The position numbers were made by a program, and so were the translations under genes. A model generated the notes under the pieces. The model searched no databases. It worked only from the letters and a program-made list of their open reading frames with translations, and had not been told where the DNA came from. Positions 39,690-39,765 of a stretch of DNA of 39,765 nucleotides are shown here, piece after piece (the first letter of the stretch is position 1; each line of letters begins with the position of its first letter). Source of the stretch: Mesorhizobium sp. B2-4-3 (GTDB lineage Bacteria > Pseudomonadota > Alphaproteobacteria > Rhizobiales > Rhizobiaceae); the NCBI RefSeq assembly GCF_006442815.1, contig NZ_VFVL01000044.1, positions 1 through 39,765 on the forward strand. The letters are read 5' to 3'.

Positions 39690-39765
39690 TCAGTACTCAT
39701 CCGGTGAAGACCGCAGGCGTGCGTATTCGGCGACCATGAGCACCGCGGTGCTGGGGTCAAGCTTT
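39690..39765 (-). CDS. C-terminal end of an unidentified protein (partial)
   Basis: An open frame entering from beyond the right edge and ending at the TGA at 39690-39692. The last residues read LDPSTAVLMVAEYARLRSSP then DEY. The composition looks protein-like, but the stretch is too short to assign. It stops about 20 bases before the IS256 end, so the IS may lie just behind it. Confidence 0.3.
   Translation of the reverse strand, partial: KLDPSTAVLMVAEYARLRSSPDEY

Overview
The window looks like about 40 kb of chromosome from an alphaproteobacterium of the order Rhizobiales, most likely Mesorhizobium or a close relative. The reasons are the high GC content, the gene orders DUF721-dsbA-like-smc and ctaD-ctaB-coxF-ctaG-ctaE-DUF983-SURF1-ispH-thrB-rnhA, a CcrM-type DNA methylase, and intergenic palindromic repeats of the kind common in rhizobia. 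The species is inferred from gene content only; there is no rRNA in the window, and I saw no tRNA or CRISPR array.

Region 1 (1-12 kb) is housekeeping and genome maintenance. After a short insertion-sequence end remnant comes a small membrane protein, divergent from an unusual HAD phosphatase fused to a HerA-like ATPase. A leftward DUF721-dsbA-like-smc run follows (helicase-loader-like protein, periplasmic thiol oxidoreductase, chromosome condensation). mutY and a HAD hydrolase (translationally coupled), ccrM, a second HAD phosphatase and a lipoprotein complete the block.

Region 2 (12-21.5 kb) holds thrC, an M16 peptidase, a RimJ-like acetyltransferase and a large 7TMR-DISM/PAS/GGDEF/EAL protein with a degenerate GGDEF site and an intact-looking EAL site. 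YqgE, a DsbD-N-like periplasmic protein, a 1-Cys peroxiredoxin and a DUF2938 membrane protein follow. The spaces between genes carry several palindromic repeats, including a perfect 21-bp inverted repeat.

Region 3 (21.5-29.9 kb) is one leftward block. It contains cytochrome c oxidase subunits I and III and their assembly factors (heme O synthase, CtaG, CoxF, SURF1), followed by ispH, thrB and rnhA. A parD antitoxin remnant lies beyond rnhA. The subunit II gene (ctaC/coxB), normally just upstream of ctaD, is absent.

Region 4 (29.9-39.8 kb) has an accessory character. A 5-formyltetrahydrofolate cyclo-ligase-like gene is divergent from a LysR regulator. Then come a DUF488 protein, two Rnk/GreA-C paralogues in tandem, a small conserved-looking gene, an XRE-like regulator, and a rightward cluster of a CBS-BON protein, a group III truncated hemoglobin, a seven-iron ferredoxin and a HyuA-type ATPase. 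The last three overlap by ATGA junctions. A complete IS256-family element closes the region. The hemoglobin-ferredoxin-HyuA operon is the best candidate for an undescribed system, possibly a redox or gas-responsive, ATP-coupled reaction; that function is inference only.
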